DNA of 64,000 nt from Struthio camelus (Eukaryota > Chordata > Aves > Struthioniformes > Struthionidae). The number at the start of each line of letters is the position of its first letter. Within the stretch, counting starts at the first letter, position 1. Below, piece after piece: positions 18,545-32,400 of this stretch. Under the pieces are notes generated by a model that was given only the letters and a program-made list of their open reading frames with translations, did no database searches and was not told the origin of the DNA. The stretch lies in NCBI RefSeq assembly GCF_040807025.1, contig NC_090942.1, positions 208,466,640 to 208,530,639 of the forward strand. The letters are read 5' to 3'. The translations under genes were made by a program, and so were the position numbers.

Positions 18545-21500
18545 ATCTGGACCGCAGGGCTGGTAAATGCTGTCACACAGCCTGGTCACCCTGTCATCTG
18601 CAATGGGGAAACACTGCAGCCGATCCTTTGCAGCCCCAGTTTCTGTTCTACGGAAATCTAACTGTGTGGGAGAAAATATGGGTCCTGATACCACCCCTGG
18701 AGCCAAGAGAGGCATATCCAGGGAACACACTCAGGCCTACATGCTGAGACGTGCTCCTGCAACCCTTTGCTTAGATATAGGGGAGATGCTTGAGTGCCCT
18801 GATTTTCTTATAGGTCACATTAAATAGGTCACATTCAACACTATATCTTCAAATTTTCATGTTAAAGTGCTTGTTAACAGAGCTTTTTCAGTAGGGTAAG
18901 GTCTACCGGATCTTTTGTTAAGAAGATAGCAGGCTTATCTCCAGCACCAGAGAAAAGATTTCCAAGTCTGCCTGTTACTCTCTCAGAGTGTTTTTCTGAA
19001 TAAAGCTGACCCACTCCTGGGTGAAGATTCAGAGGAGGAAGGATGGTTTGTTCTATGTAAATAGCAAACATTTTCTACGAGTTGGTTTACCAAATCCTGC
19101 ATTACCCATCTTAACAAAAGAAGATATTTAACGGAACTTCTTGCTAAGTTTACAATGACCTATCTTTCCCTCAATCTTTCTGTTGCTATTCGACACAAAT
19201 AACGCTAAGGAAACTTTTCTGTAGGATTAACTAAGAAGCAGCTCTGGGCTGCCACATTGTCTTCACTCCTTCCTGTTACAACGGTGACCAAGGAAAGAGT
19301 ACGTAACTCAGCAGTAGAATGCTGCTGCCAAGGATGTGTGTTCACAGGCTGAATCGCTTCAGTTACTCCCACAACTTTTATTAACACAGAAATTCTGCAT
19401 TTCTTAAGCACTTGTGACTGGGTTTAAGTGGCACTTACACAGCTGAGTGACTCTTTTAGTGCTCTAGTTACACAATTAAACGTCAGCTGCATTTGCAAAA
19501 CTTCCAGCTAACTCCATGAGTTCATAAGGCACCTGACATTTCTGATCCTGAACATGGACAGAATGGAGTAAGAGCTTAGACTTACAACAAGCTTAATAAA
19601 CGTCATGAAATTAAAGCACAGCAACTAAGCTCCACATTCTTCAACCTGTTCTGTCTTGGTCACCTTATGTATTAGTTGTGGTCTAAGCAAGTCTATCCTC
19701 ATAAAAACCCTTCAAGGCTGGTGAGAGGGCAGAACTATTTAGCTCACCTGATTTTTGTTAGATCACTTATGTAGAATACAAGAGATCCAGATCCAGAATC
19801 CTCTTTTCCTAAGAGATCTGAACACCTGCTGTCTGCTTCCTGAGAATCTAGATTATTGAGCTTCTTATACAGAGATGTACTTGAGCCCTTCCACTGGAGC
19901 TTTTTCTTGTTTAAATAACCAAATATTCATTCAGCTTGACAGAAGACAGTGATATTGTGCCTGGGTTTAGGGAAACCATCTGACAGCAGGGGACTGTGGC
20001 CCCTTTCTTAGTTGTCCTGAACTTATCCAAATGCAAACAGTTTTTCTGGGGAGGTCTGACAAAGTGACTCTTCGCTATACGGTGCTCAGGTAGTCTTTCT
20101 GGTTATTTCTGATGCTGGAGATCATCATAAATGGATGTTGTTGCTTTTTCTTTTAGGAATATGCTAGTTTTAATATGTGGGTGTAATACTTGTCCAGAAT
20201 GATCCTGTTGACTAGTCTACTTCCTCATTTTCAATCATTAGATATTTCCATCAAGCAGCTTGCACTGATTCGATTTTCCTTCAGTTCTCAGGTCCCTACG
20301 TTAGCCTACAAATCTTGTAATTTTCTGTCAGCCGTAATTGCTTCAGATGGACTGTAAATCAGCCACTCTTCTTTCTAATGACCTCCTTTAAGTTTCCGTT
20401 TAGAGAGCTCTGGAGTAAGATAGAGAGAAAATAGGCCAGCCTTCTCAGCTGCACACATTTTCATGCTTGAGTGGAGTAAACGGCTAAGACCTTGAGGGCC
20501 TTTCTGCTCCCAGCCAAAGAACAAACGCACAAGGCTAGTAGTATGTTATGTAACAGGAAACATTACTTGCTAGAACTCGCATGAGGAGTAAGAGTGTACA
20601 GATCAGTGTTGAAAAAACAACTCTACTTCACATCATGCAAATGTATTTATGTGAGACTTTTGTTGCAGTGTCTGCATTTGAATATCATTCAAGCAAGCAG
20701 GACCCCAGCTGTGATTAGAACCCCTGAGCTCTGCTGTCATATAAACAATACAAAGCAGGCATCCCATTTTACTCTTCTCTTGCTTGAAGACAGCCCTGAT
20801 GCCTTAAAATCATTCTTGCCATTCAGTTCCAAAGGGCCTAGAATTCAAGTATTATTCCCTGGAATGCGCCCTGCAGGTAAGGAGATATTCTACAAGTGTC
20901 CTGGGACTTTACCAAACATTTCTCAGTTACAGTCTTGGTTCCAAATCATCTAGCAAAGAAGAGGTTGTAATATGTGGTGGCAGAATGGAACTGAAGGGAT
21001 TTGTTTCTTAGAATGTAAAATTGCAAAAGAGGTGTTATGCAGTGAAGCAAGGTACAGGAGAGCCTTCAGGGCTGTAAGAGAAAGTACAAATCCGGAGAAT
21101 AACATGCATGTACATTGAGATTTTCTTCAGTAGACCGGAGGAAATGCTTCTTGGATGTTACAGAAAAATGAAAAAATAAGCTACATATATAATAGAAATA
21201 AACAAAGCAGTGTGTGTCGCAGAACTACAGGGCAAACTGCAAAATTCCTTTTTCATACTCAACAGACAGAAATGGCAAAGACAGCAGACTGGAGTAATTA
21301 CTTTTTTATTAGTAATGAGTACATGTTCTGTCCACGTAACCAATTCTGAATGAACTTCATTTCTCTTCTTTGTATTGATTGAATGAGGGTTCACTTGAAG
21401 CCAAGTAGCTGAAACATCATGCACCTAATTTTAATGTGAGCTTTAAGAAATGACTCAAAAGTAGGACTGATTAATTAATGAATACTAATTAATAGAGTAC

Positions 21501-22227
21501 TCTTTCAGAAAGACAGAAATTACTTTGGTTAAAGAATGAATTGGTTTATAGTGATTATTTTTTGATCTGGGGGAGAACCCAATGGTTTGGCATTTAGTTT
21601 CTATATGCATAGGTTGGCTGGACTGTTAAGCATATACCTCCAGAAGGTAGGTTAACCCTCCACCTTCCTCAGGTATATCACTGTGAGTTCTGTATAGTTT
21701 CCTTATGAGAATAGTTTGAATAGAGCTGCTTAATTAACTGCTATTTCTGTTCAGTGGCTAACCTGACAGGTCAAGGGTTCTATGATCGTTAATACCACAG
21801 TGGTGGAATACCAGGTTGCCCAATACTACAGATTATGTCCAGATTAGAAACAGACACACAATCACATTTCTAGTGTATAAGCTAGAGCAGACAATACAGA
21901 ATTTATGTGGATTTTGGCTGGCTTTATACACTTGTTCAGAGAACAGACAATACCAATGCAGCATGAACTCTGTCCTTACAGTGTTAACACATTAAAAGTT
22001 TTTTAAATAAATGGGAAGAGGTGAAGTAAGCCTCTTACAGTTTATATCATATTGGCACTATGTGTTATGTGAATAAAACATTTTTCACCTTTACCACAAA
22101 AAAAAAGGATAATTTTATGGTCAAATGCGTCAAGAAAAGGGAAAGCTTCGCTTGTCACTGGAGGTGGATGAATGCTCTAAAAAGGAAAACATATTAAGAT
22201 ACTTCTTCTGTATTATGCAAAATGGGA
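18545..22227. other. Intergenic, no gene seen
   Basis: Unique AT-rich sequence. Short open frames here show no family motifs or splice context. Confidence 0.55.
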
Positions 22228-22499
22228 TATAGCCTGACAAGAGGCAATGGGCACAAACTGAACCACAGGCAGTTCCACCTAAACCTGAGAAAAAACGTCT
22301 TTCCTGTGAGGGTGACAGAGCACTGGAACCGGTTGCCCAGAGAGGTGGTGGAGTCTCCTTCGCTGGAGACATTCAAAACCCGTCTGGATGTGATCCTAGG
22401 CAACATGCTCTAGAGGACCCTGCTTGAGCAGGGAGGTTGGACTAGATGATCTCCAGAGGTCCCTTCCAACCTTGGCCATTCTGTGATTCTGTGATTCTT
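22228..22499 (+). mobile_element. CR1 LINE 3' end with remnant of ORF2 C-terminus
   Basis: A 5'-truncated CR1. The frame around 22222-22413 still reads HWNRLPREVVESPSLETFK, the typical C-terminal end of CR1 ORF2. It is followed by the tail containing GACTAGATGATCTCCAGAGG and terminal TTCTGTGA octamer repeats at 22478-22499. The good preservation suggests a fairly young insertion in the same orientation as the MMP genes. This family points to a bird or close relative. Confidence 0.95.
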
Positions 22500-25400
22500 A
22501 GAATTGCTCCATTTAATAAGCTAACTCTGATTTATGTCATGTAAGGAACTCTGGCTAGTTTTCATTCTTACTGCCTCTTTGCTTCATATGGGAGCTTCCC
22601 CCATATGAGAAGCACATTCTGTCTAATCGTCTCCCTTGGTCCACAGAGTTTTTTCTCTCAGCACACTTTTTGTGTGTATCCTTTTCAGCAAGTTGAGGCT
22701 CCAGTCATAGCAGAGTGAAAATGCTGAAGCCATCATGGCCAACTGAATGTAGTATTAAGAACAAAGATCTTCCTTATATCTTTTTATCTTAGTGCAGGAG
22801 AATGCCTACAACCACCAGTTTCAAACACCAAACAGTTTTTTTCCCCCCAGTATTTGACAATGTATGGTTCAGTCCAGTCCTGTGGACACTTAATGTTTTT
22901 TAACCTTGAAATTGAGAGGGTCAGTACCATCTTCCTCCATGAAGATCGAGCCAGTACAACAACTCCTTAACTCCTTTGTCAGAGAATGGTTTATCTGCCA
23001 GGACGTTGTCATCTGAAACAAAAAGAAATTGTAGGATGAAACTGAGTGATTGGCATAGTGAAAACAGGAGTGGCTAGTAAACACATCCCACAGCAAATAA
23101 ATTTCCTGTATTTTGTATTAGCAATAATGACAGGGTCTAAACTAGCAAATCTTGATCTGGATGAATTTGGATGGTTACACTCAAAATCTTACTATAAGCA
23201 ATAATATAATACACCATATATAACGAGCTAAGAATGTATTGTCAGTTCATTTAATGTATTGTCATTGTAATAGTTCAAACTAATTGTCCGCTTGCAGTAA
23301 TATCCACTCATAGTCCAAGTCAATACAGAAAAACTTAAACTGTACAGTTTTATTTCATTTTATCGATGCTTATGGAGCTAATTTCTGTAACTGGATTTAG
23401 TCAAGACTTCAGCTGTTATTCTTTTATCTATGTAGAACGCTATAAAAAGATGTCCATTTATGAGCTCATTTTGTCAAGGTTAATAGATTCTCTATCAAGG
23501 ATGGTTTTTGTGACTAAAAATAGTACTTTTTCACTGCTTATTATGAAGTTGTAAAAGTGAGTCAGTTAAAAGAAAAATTATTGTTAGAGGAAATCACAGG
23601 TAAAGGAAATAATAGTTGTTTGTTCTTTCATTTCCTTACTAAGATCACCAACTGTAAGCTCCAATCCCACCTGCAGCAAGGTGACTCCTTATATCTTCAT
23701 GTTGCTACCTGAGAAAGGGCTTGCAGAGACACTGAACAGTATTTAAGCACAGGCTGCTCCAAGACGTCACCCAGGGCCCTTCTCCGCAGTCTGCCCTGGT
23801 GTCGCCGCAAGCTGTCCCTGCCCAGAGCCCTGGGTCCAGCTCTTCTGGGACTCCAGCACGGTGGTGCATCAGAGACTCTGCCTTTGCCCTCTGTTCACCC
23901 CTTCCTGCCCGCCTGCTGTGAGCCCGGGCATAGTTACAGCCCTACTCAAACGCTAGCATTAACTCACTGCATCACTGCAAATTTCTCGCAGGAAACTTCC
24001 AAAGAAAGTTTCATTGGCAGTTATGAGCAGAGTCCTCCACACAGTTCCACAGCCCAAGACCAGGCTGATTTAAGTCTACTGATTGTCTAACGTTCTGCCT
24101 TTGTATTTTGCCTCACAAGTATAATCCCACCTGTCAAAGACAAGTCAGTCTGTCAGTATAACCAGCTGGTTTCCCATATAGATCTTTAAATATATGTAGG
24201 TCACACATATGATCACATACATATGTTAGGCTCTGTCAAGATTTAGCACCCAGGTAGGTAACACACTCCGCATGCAAGCAGATCCACACTTAAAGCCTCC
24301 TTGTTCCAGCACTGGCAAGTGTTGTCAGGTCACGTTATGAAGAAACTAATTCATTCTGGGGATGTGAAGTAATAACATCAGAAATGATGTTGAATATAGG
24401 TTTGAAATAGTTTCCTGATTCTTAGTGTTTCCTTTTAAAGGAATGAAATCTACTCTTTCATATTACTTGCTCTCATCAAAAAGCAAATGACAGGTATACT
24501 AATGTTTCAAGTGAGCACAACTATTTAAAAAGGCATTTTTATTACAAGCAATATGATATCTGCCATTTTACTGTAATAATCTTTTTTTTTTTTAATTTTC
24601 GGTAACATGGTAAAGTTGAAAAATATAAAATGTTGATGAATGTGGCTGCATTAAAGGTATATTAAATGACCTTTTCAAGTTTTGTAAGTTATTTGAAATT
24701 TTGATTTTACAATTAATTTGTGCATTTTCTTCTCCCTTTTTTTGCTTTCTAAGAAGCTAAAATAATAAAGAAAATAAAAAGGGAGCAAATAGTGAAATCA
24801 GAATTGTTTTAGAATTTTTTAGCAGCATATGCACAAATGAGTGAGAAGTCAGACTAATCTGGAGAGGAGAAGCTGAAGTTATGCCAATGGCCATTGTTTG
24901 AGATAGCCCTAGAAACAGCATACGTTTTAGATGTCTAGCTTTAATACCTTTATGCTGGGACTAGATGACTTTAGTCATGCAAAGGTCAAACTGTCCAGGC
25001 TTTCTCTGTAGTTAAGGGAGAAAAATTTATATCTCTAGAAGGTCATTCAGCCCATCCTAACATAGGTAAATAGACAATAACATTATCTGAAGCTAATAAG
25101 CAAAATTCATTTTTCTCATGCATATCCCGTAAGTTTTCCAATCTATAAATAATAAACCTCACTATTCATTTTTTCCATGCTTGCCTAGGAGTTGAGGGAC
25201 ATTGTGGGAATCAGACCCACATCAGGGGCTACATAATGTGCTAATGATCACTTCTAACAAGCACCACTTGGCAGGACGCCTGTCAAAATACTGAATTCTC
25301 TCTTCAGTTCTGCTTCTGGCAAAAAATAATGAGCTGAGGTTTCAGAAAGAACTGTGAGCAACAGGCTCAAAATATCAGCTAGAAAGGAGTGGTATGGATT

Positions 25401-25849
25401 ATCATTTTATCTTTTGCAACTCTGTAAATTGCAGTCTTTGCTTTATTCTTACCTTTAATATCAAGTATTCGGCTCTCTGGACAACAAGTGTGTTCTCTAA
25501 GTGGAGCTGGCTTGTCCAGCAGAAGCTCTATTCTCACAAGAGTGAAAAGCCAGACAGAGAGACAGACACACGTCGCTGGTATCTTGCACCTAATACAATA
25601 TGTGGAAGACTTCTAGAGCTCAAATACGTGTTTTGTGCGGTGCTGCACTTAACTGCATTGGGGAATCTGGATACTGATAGAAAATGAAAGCATCTTTTTG
25701 GCAAGCTGTCTGAGGGATATTAGAAGGATTATGACTGAGTGATGGATACCAGTTTCCTCTTGATCTTGAATACATAATTTCAATTTTGTAGCTTCACTCT
25801 CTTTCTTTCACACCAGCTCTCAAGGTCATCCTGCATCATTGTATTCAGT
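22500..25849. other. Intergenic, no gene seen
   Basis: Mostly AT-rich. A GC-rich patch at about 23740-23950 has a TATTTAA at 23740 and a CRE-like GACGTCAC at 23763, but in an order that does not look like a promoter. No coding evidence. Confidence 0.5.
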
Positions 25850-26490
25850 GTGCCTCCTAACTCTTTGCTAATCTTCTGTGCCCAAGCCTTTAATAAAGCT
25901 GATAAAGAAAAATAGTCCCAAGACCCAGCTGGTCCCTGAAGCCGTTCAGTTCCTCTTTTAGCATATCGTGGAGCTATCTTCCCTATGGTTAGCTCTTTGC
26001 TTGTTATACAATTCTTCTAATCATCTTCTCCACTTTAACTAATTTTACTTAGCTATCGCCTTAAATGCTTTACTGGAGTCCAGGAAGATGCAATCTGCAG
26101 CATTTTCATTGTCTATTAAAATAGCTAATTAGAGAAAGTTAATTTATCATATTTTTTGGCAACCTCATGAAGTATTTGTCTTATACTTTGTTAACTTCCA
26201 GATCTAATTATTCTTACCTTCAAATTAACGTAAAGCCTTACATACTACTATGGTTAGATTAATGGGCTTTCTTTTTTCTGCACAATTGCTCTACCGTATG
26301 TAAATATGGATGGTTTATATACTATATTCTAGTAATTCTATGCCACTCCAATTTGGTAAACTTCTTCCAAACATTGCTGCCTGATTTATTCAGAATTGTC
26401 AGTTCGTACATTTCACTCAGAAGTATGTTTCATCTTAAAAATGGTGCTTTCCACTGTATGCCCACATCCTCTTACTCATCTGGTATTTGG
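25850..26490 (-). mobile_element. Ancient LINE (CR1/L2-like) reverse-transcriptase fossil
   Basis: On the minus strand, three degenerate LINE reverse-transcriptase motifs occur in the correct order. KPINLTIVVCKALR (26229-26270) matches the YRPISLTS..CK.LE region. IFLDSSKAF (about 26062-26092) matches YLDFSKAFD. SWVLGLFFFISFIKG (25885-25930) matches the QGSVLGPLLFNIFIND region. Stops and frameshifts break the reading frame and the YADD segment was not found, so it is long dead. It belongs to the CR1/L2/L3 group of non-LTR elements; the exact family needs a repeat library. Confidence 0.8.
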
Positions 26491-29400
26491 TCATACATCC
26501 AATGCCAGTGTTCCAACTGAAAACTGAGATGACAATTTTTGCTTTCAGGCCATATCCAGAATATCTTAAATCTCTACCACTCTTTACACAGAGCATCTTT
26601 ATTTCTTCTGTCTCTCTTTTTTTCTTTCTTTTCCCCCCTCTCTCTCAACATGACTGACAAGCCTTTTGCTGTTTAATTTTCTTTTCAAGGTCTAATTTGG
26701 TTTGACAGCTTTCACTTTACCCCTACATATCCTAACCTCCAAATTACAGTCTGCTTTGAATGCCTGCATTTTTTCACTTAATTTGAGGCGTCGTCTAAAC
26801 GAAATGCTGAGATGTACAGTTATTCTGTGCTTCCCATATAATCAATGGAGAGAGATGGGCACTGCTGGAAAGTGATTCAGCACACTAATATCTGAACATC
26901 TGCCTGAAGATATCTGTATCTCTCCCCTGACTGCAATAAAGATGACCATTCTCCTAAACTAGACAAATCGATCAAGTGTCTACACTCTACTCTTTCTCTC
27001 CCTTGTAGGTATCCCTTCTGCTTTTTCCTAAATCAAATTATTAATATTCTGATATACTGAAGTCTTTTTCTGAGAGATTTTATTTTTTGTTTGGATATCC
27101 AATTTGCTTTTACACTTGTGTCACATGAAATTTAGATCTCCTCTCATTCTAGTACCTCAGCTTTTTACTCCAGGTGACTTCACTGATCTGTTCCCTAATT
27201 TTGCACATTGGAAACTAAGATCATTATTTACACCCTTATAAACTGAATATATTTCTGGACACTCAGTCCTTCTTTAATGTCCTTGATACTTTCCAAAGCC
27301 GGAGATAAAATAGCAGTACTTCATATGGGGTCAAAGACTACTGATGAACACTGTGTTGACTATAATATCAACGTTCATCTGGAGCCTGCAGATGAATTTC
27401 TTTCCTAAAGTCTCTTCTATGACAATTTTTATAGTTTTCATTTCTCTAAAAGCATTACAAATGGATCTCAATCAATTTGTTAACTGAGCATAGTTTTGAT
27501 CCAGATAGATTGCTTATTCTTTGAAGTGACTTATTTCTTTTTGTTCTGTCGCATCATAATGTTTAAGGCTAATTTACCTTCCTTTTCTTCCCTCTGCCCA
27601 CAGTACACACACTTTAGTACTTATGTTCCAGTTATACTTGTTGTTCTGTCATGTTATTGCTATCCCTGTCTTTGGATTCCTGTTTTCAGATACTATCTAT
27701 CACCTAATACATTCTGAAACTTTTTCTACATTCAAAAATTAAAGATAAGCCTGAATTAGAAAATTTAGTTCTTAAAATTCAGAAATCTTCTGCAACAGAA
27801 AAAAAGATGAATAAGGGTTGGTGAGAAAGTATAAAATAAATAACGTGAAATAACAAAAATGAAAAAGCCAATATGTTTGCTTGTAAGTAATTGTTTTGAA
27901 TAAGTGAATATCCAATGTACACATTTTTAAATTACATTTAAGGGCATAAAAAACTGATGATGCAGAAAGATTCAGGAAGCCTCTGTGGTCAACAATGCTC
28001 TCAGACAAACAATATGAAAGCGTGGGAAAAGAGAGAGAGAATCCAAATTCTTGCTTGGTGTTGAGAACAGGGAAGGAAAGAACAAAAGGTAGATGTCCAG
28101 AGAGGCATTACTGTAGTCCATCTCTTTCAGTTTTCTCTCCCTTTCCCATACAGCTTTTGCTGTTGCTGTTGCAATGCAAGGAAATAGCCTAGACAGGCCA
28201 GTTTTGTACAGGTAGTAACTCCGGATTTACAGACAAGCAAATGGTAGTTTTTTCTCTCCCACCACTCCAAGCTGAAATGGGGTCTTGGTGTGCAGCTGGG
28301 TGTGGGTGGAGGCCCAGGGTGAGGCTGGTCAGGGCCACCAAAGCCTGTTGGTGCCCTCAGGGCCCTGATGGCAGGGTGCAGGGCACAGCTCCGGCCAAAA
28401 GCTGCCGCTTAGTCGGCAGCGCAAATGAAAAGGCTCTGTTGTGGGGCAGGGAGGGACAGAGACCTTGGTTTCATGAGGTCATGAGGCTCACCATGCAGTT
28501 CAGGAAGAGAGAACGGTTCTGGGTCCTCTTACGGATAGATGTCACCAGGAGCTTGTTACCACTCTTTCGCTATAGATGCATAGAATTTATCTACATAGCA
28601 ATTAACATAGATTTCTGCCGGTAAGGTCTGTGCTTCCAGCCTGCATTGTTGTTGGGACCAGCCTCATCAGATGTCAGACTCTGTGGAGCTGTAATTGGAT
28701 TTATTCGTTCAAGGAAATTCCTTGGAATAACTGCTAGCCTTAGATACTGCTCAAGAAGGATAAATGCTTAGCTCTTTATTAAAGCATATGTGACTTTCAG
28801 AATATTCCACCATTCTAATTGTGTTTCCTCATTCCCATAGACCTGTGTCTTCTGGGCATTTGTTCAGTTGCCATTAGAATAGTTCTACCTGGTGTGGAAA
28901 GTAGGTACGTGACTGTTGCAGGGAAATGCAAATACTTGTCTGTAGTCTTTGCTGAAGAACTTAGCCTCAAGCAGATACTACTAATTGAATCACTGTGCTA
29001 AATAAACCATAAACACCTTAGTCATGTGCTATTATAATGCTCTTAAGAAAGAAATAGCTTCAAGAAATATGGTATGGATTACTGAATCAAACTCATTTTC
29101 CAACAATACGTTTTAGGTTAAATGATCCTTTCCTGAAATGCCTGCTGCGAAGAATTCAAATAGTGGCACACACCGGTTAATTCCACAATCAGACTTTGGT
29201 ACTAGTTATTACACTGGAGATTTTTTTTCTCCCTTAGTGACCTCTCTAAGGAAATTAACCAAGTACGTCTCTTTTTTGCCATAGTGACAAGATGCTATAG
29301 GATGATGAAAATCCTGTTGCACTTTGCACTTTTCGTTTGACATCACACATGATGTTTTTGCCTTTTATTTGCACTATGCATCTTGTACCTATAACAGATA

Positions 29401-32400
29401 GCTTTTGTCTTTAATTTACCAGATAAAGTCCCCCAGAAACTGTTTGCGAGCAGAATATACTCTCGTCTGTTTGCCATTCTCCATGATAATGATTCAGTAG
29501 TTAAGCTGGTAGAGAGTTGTTCTTGGCACTATCTCTTCTATTAAAAGGAAAATGCAGAATTATTTGTACAGCTGCACCAAAATGTTGTCCCTTGTGGAAG
29601 GATTCATCTCACTTCACTTCAGCTTTTAAAATTTAATATAAAACTCCTTCTATAGCCAATGAAGAAACAGAGGAAACTCTTCAAGAGTTGGCTCAGCCCA
29701 TCCTAGAGGAGTTTCCTAAGATAGCTCTAATGCATTGCCTTTCCCAGGTGGCTCTTACACTCCCTTGACAGCAATTGGACTCGACGCTATTAACAAACTG
29801 GATATCTGACTTTATACAGGCAGAGGTAGTTTAAGTGCTAGCTTCATCCTTAATGTGCTCGCTTTTTAGTGCTAACAAAGGGCATAGCTGCAACTTCTTT
29901 AACCAGTTCTTCAGAGCAGTTTGCCTGTGGGTACAAAGACCTCCCTTTGTATCCTTCCCCATTCAGGTTCTACTTGTGCAGTGGAGGAATCTCCCGCTCT
30001 AATCCCTTCACCTGTACTTTATCTCTTCTCCAAGGACTACTGTGCATCCACCTGAGATCGTATTAATATCTTTAAAGAAAAAATTAGAGATAGGCAGGAT
30101 CCAAGCCAACATACGTGAGTAGCTATCGTAGTTGTCCAGACCTTCTTATTCTTAATCTGCCTTCATGCATACAGAATGTGTTAAAGTTTTCTCCATTAGC
30201 TATGAGTTCTTTATAGATTAAATCATTAGTATCATTTTAAGCTTTTGTCTCCCCCTACTCTGATGGATGTGATTATTTAAGTCTAGAACACACAAGGTAG
30301 CTTTTTCAAAGCAAGCAGCTTCCGTATTTTTGGTTTAGTTGTGTTTTAGTCATGTATTTTTTGTGCTTGTTCATCTGTGTTGATTTTCAGGTCTGATATT
30401 TTGGTAGTCGGATACTGCATCAGTAAAAGAATATATCACATAATTCTCCAGTGACCTTCTTCAAATGAGTCTGAACTTCAGACGAGTAGCCCAAAGAAAA
30501 GCATATTTAACCTTCTTACCAAATAGAGACCTGAAGAAAAGAAAAATAGTGTGAAAAGGCGAATGCATCAAGAGTTAATGAATAAAGAGGAAGGAAACTT
30601 CTTGGTAAGAATATAAAAACTGCCATATTGAATGGGAGCAAGAACTAGCCAGCCTAATGCTTCGTCTCCAGACTGTGTGCAGTAGTGACTCTGCTACAGA
30701 TTAATATAAGAAGTAGGGTACACGTAACATGAATCTTCTGGTACTATATTCCCCTACCATCTGCAAGCTCTGATTTAGGCACACTGTGGGAAAGAAGCTG
30801 CATCTGAACCATCATGTTTAATAGGAGATAATGAATTTTTCTCTGTAGATCTGTCCAACACCTTTTTAACTTCCCTGTGGCACATTTTTTTAAAGCTACA
30901 TGTGTTACTTATATATTGTGTTATACTTGCACACTTTTTTCGTGTTTTCTTCCAAAAGCTTACAATTTTTCTGATTACTAGTTCCAGAATTTCTCCAGTG
31001 ATAGAAATTAGCGCCCATTTTGAGGAAAGGAAACTTCATTTGCAGGCAGCATGAAAGATGTAAGCACATTATGAAATTTATTCTGTGACATGATGCTAGT
31101 TTCTGCTTTGTATTTTATTCTTTCTCAGTAATTAACAATCTGTCTGCCTGGGTTTACATTTACTGCATAGCTCTGTGTATGAAGTGTGTTCGTGGGTAAA
31201 CATCGTGGATGGGTGTGTATGCCTTGTGTGTCACCACCTCATTCTTCTAAAGGCTGGGGCCGTCCATTTCTGTGCACTTAGCTGAATGTTAGATATCCTT
31301 TTCCGTACCATGTTTTAAGAAAAAAAAGTTTAAAAGATTTTTCCCGTTCAAATGTGTTTTACAAGCAATATTTACTTAAAAGAACTTAATGCCTTACTTC
31401 TAATTCTGTTAAAAAAGAAAATAAAATAAAAAAAAAGTGTAAAACCAGAAATCAAGAATTGCCGAGTTCAGGAGAAAAAATAACCTCGACTGTTTTCAAC
31501 GCTCTTAGCTCTAAATAACCTCTGATCTTCAAGTGTTTTCAAAATCTGTTATAAATAATTTTTTTCCTTTTTTTTGTCAGCTTTGACCAGGAAATTGTTT
31601 TCTAAATCCATGAGGTAACAAATGGTGTAAAAGACTGGAATGGCAAAAATATAATGTGGGGAAATCTGAGCATATTTGACTAGTACTTTTTCTAAAGGAA
31701 GGAGAAACTTTATTGGTAGAGGAAAGTAAAGTAAGGCGATGCCAAGCATATTACAGTGCCTCTGAATAGGCGTGAAAAGAAGAAAGCTCGACAAAGAATG
31801 ACAAATTCTCTAATAACAGTTTAACAGTGTGTACTTTTAACACATATTCAGTGACTAATACATATTACATGATATTTCTCAAACGGCTAGCAATTTCCTT
31901 CATCATCTGTCCAGCTATGATTGTTATTAAAATTAAATCATAGTTGAGCCCTTATTGCATCAATAAAACTTCAGGGAATTTTTTCCCTCTTCCATCAGTG
32001 AGATTGCTATAAAAGTAAAAGGGAATTCAGACATGATTCTTACTCATTTTAAATTAAATGATCAGTCTGTAATTTCCATTAAATTATTCCAAATTTTACC
32101 CCACAATAACATGTAAATATGTTCTCAAATATTCATCAAAGGAGAAAAGAAATATTTTCACTGCAGGACTCAGAAAAGAACAATACAAAACACCTGTTTG
32201 GAAATAAGCTCTGAACAAATCACGAAAATAATTGCTAGATATTGTATTAGAAATTGTTCTCAGATATAGTGAGATGAATGTGTTTGAGAATATATCTCTG
32301 AATTTTCTTTTCCGCATCTCTACATATGTTTTCGCCAGTATATAAGGGAAGACAGACCTGTTTCTTACACAGTTTTGGTATGTGATATGAATGAGGTTTT

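Noticed and set aside
18212-18730. 172-codon antisense open frame
   Set aside because: It runs through the CR1 tail at 18356-18541 and is a by-product of GC-richer repeat sequence.
28241-28624. 127-codon open frame in a GC-rich patch
   Set aside because: No recognisable domain and no promoter or splice context; open mainly because of composition.
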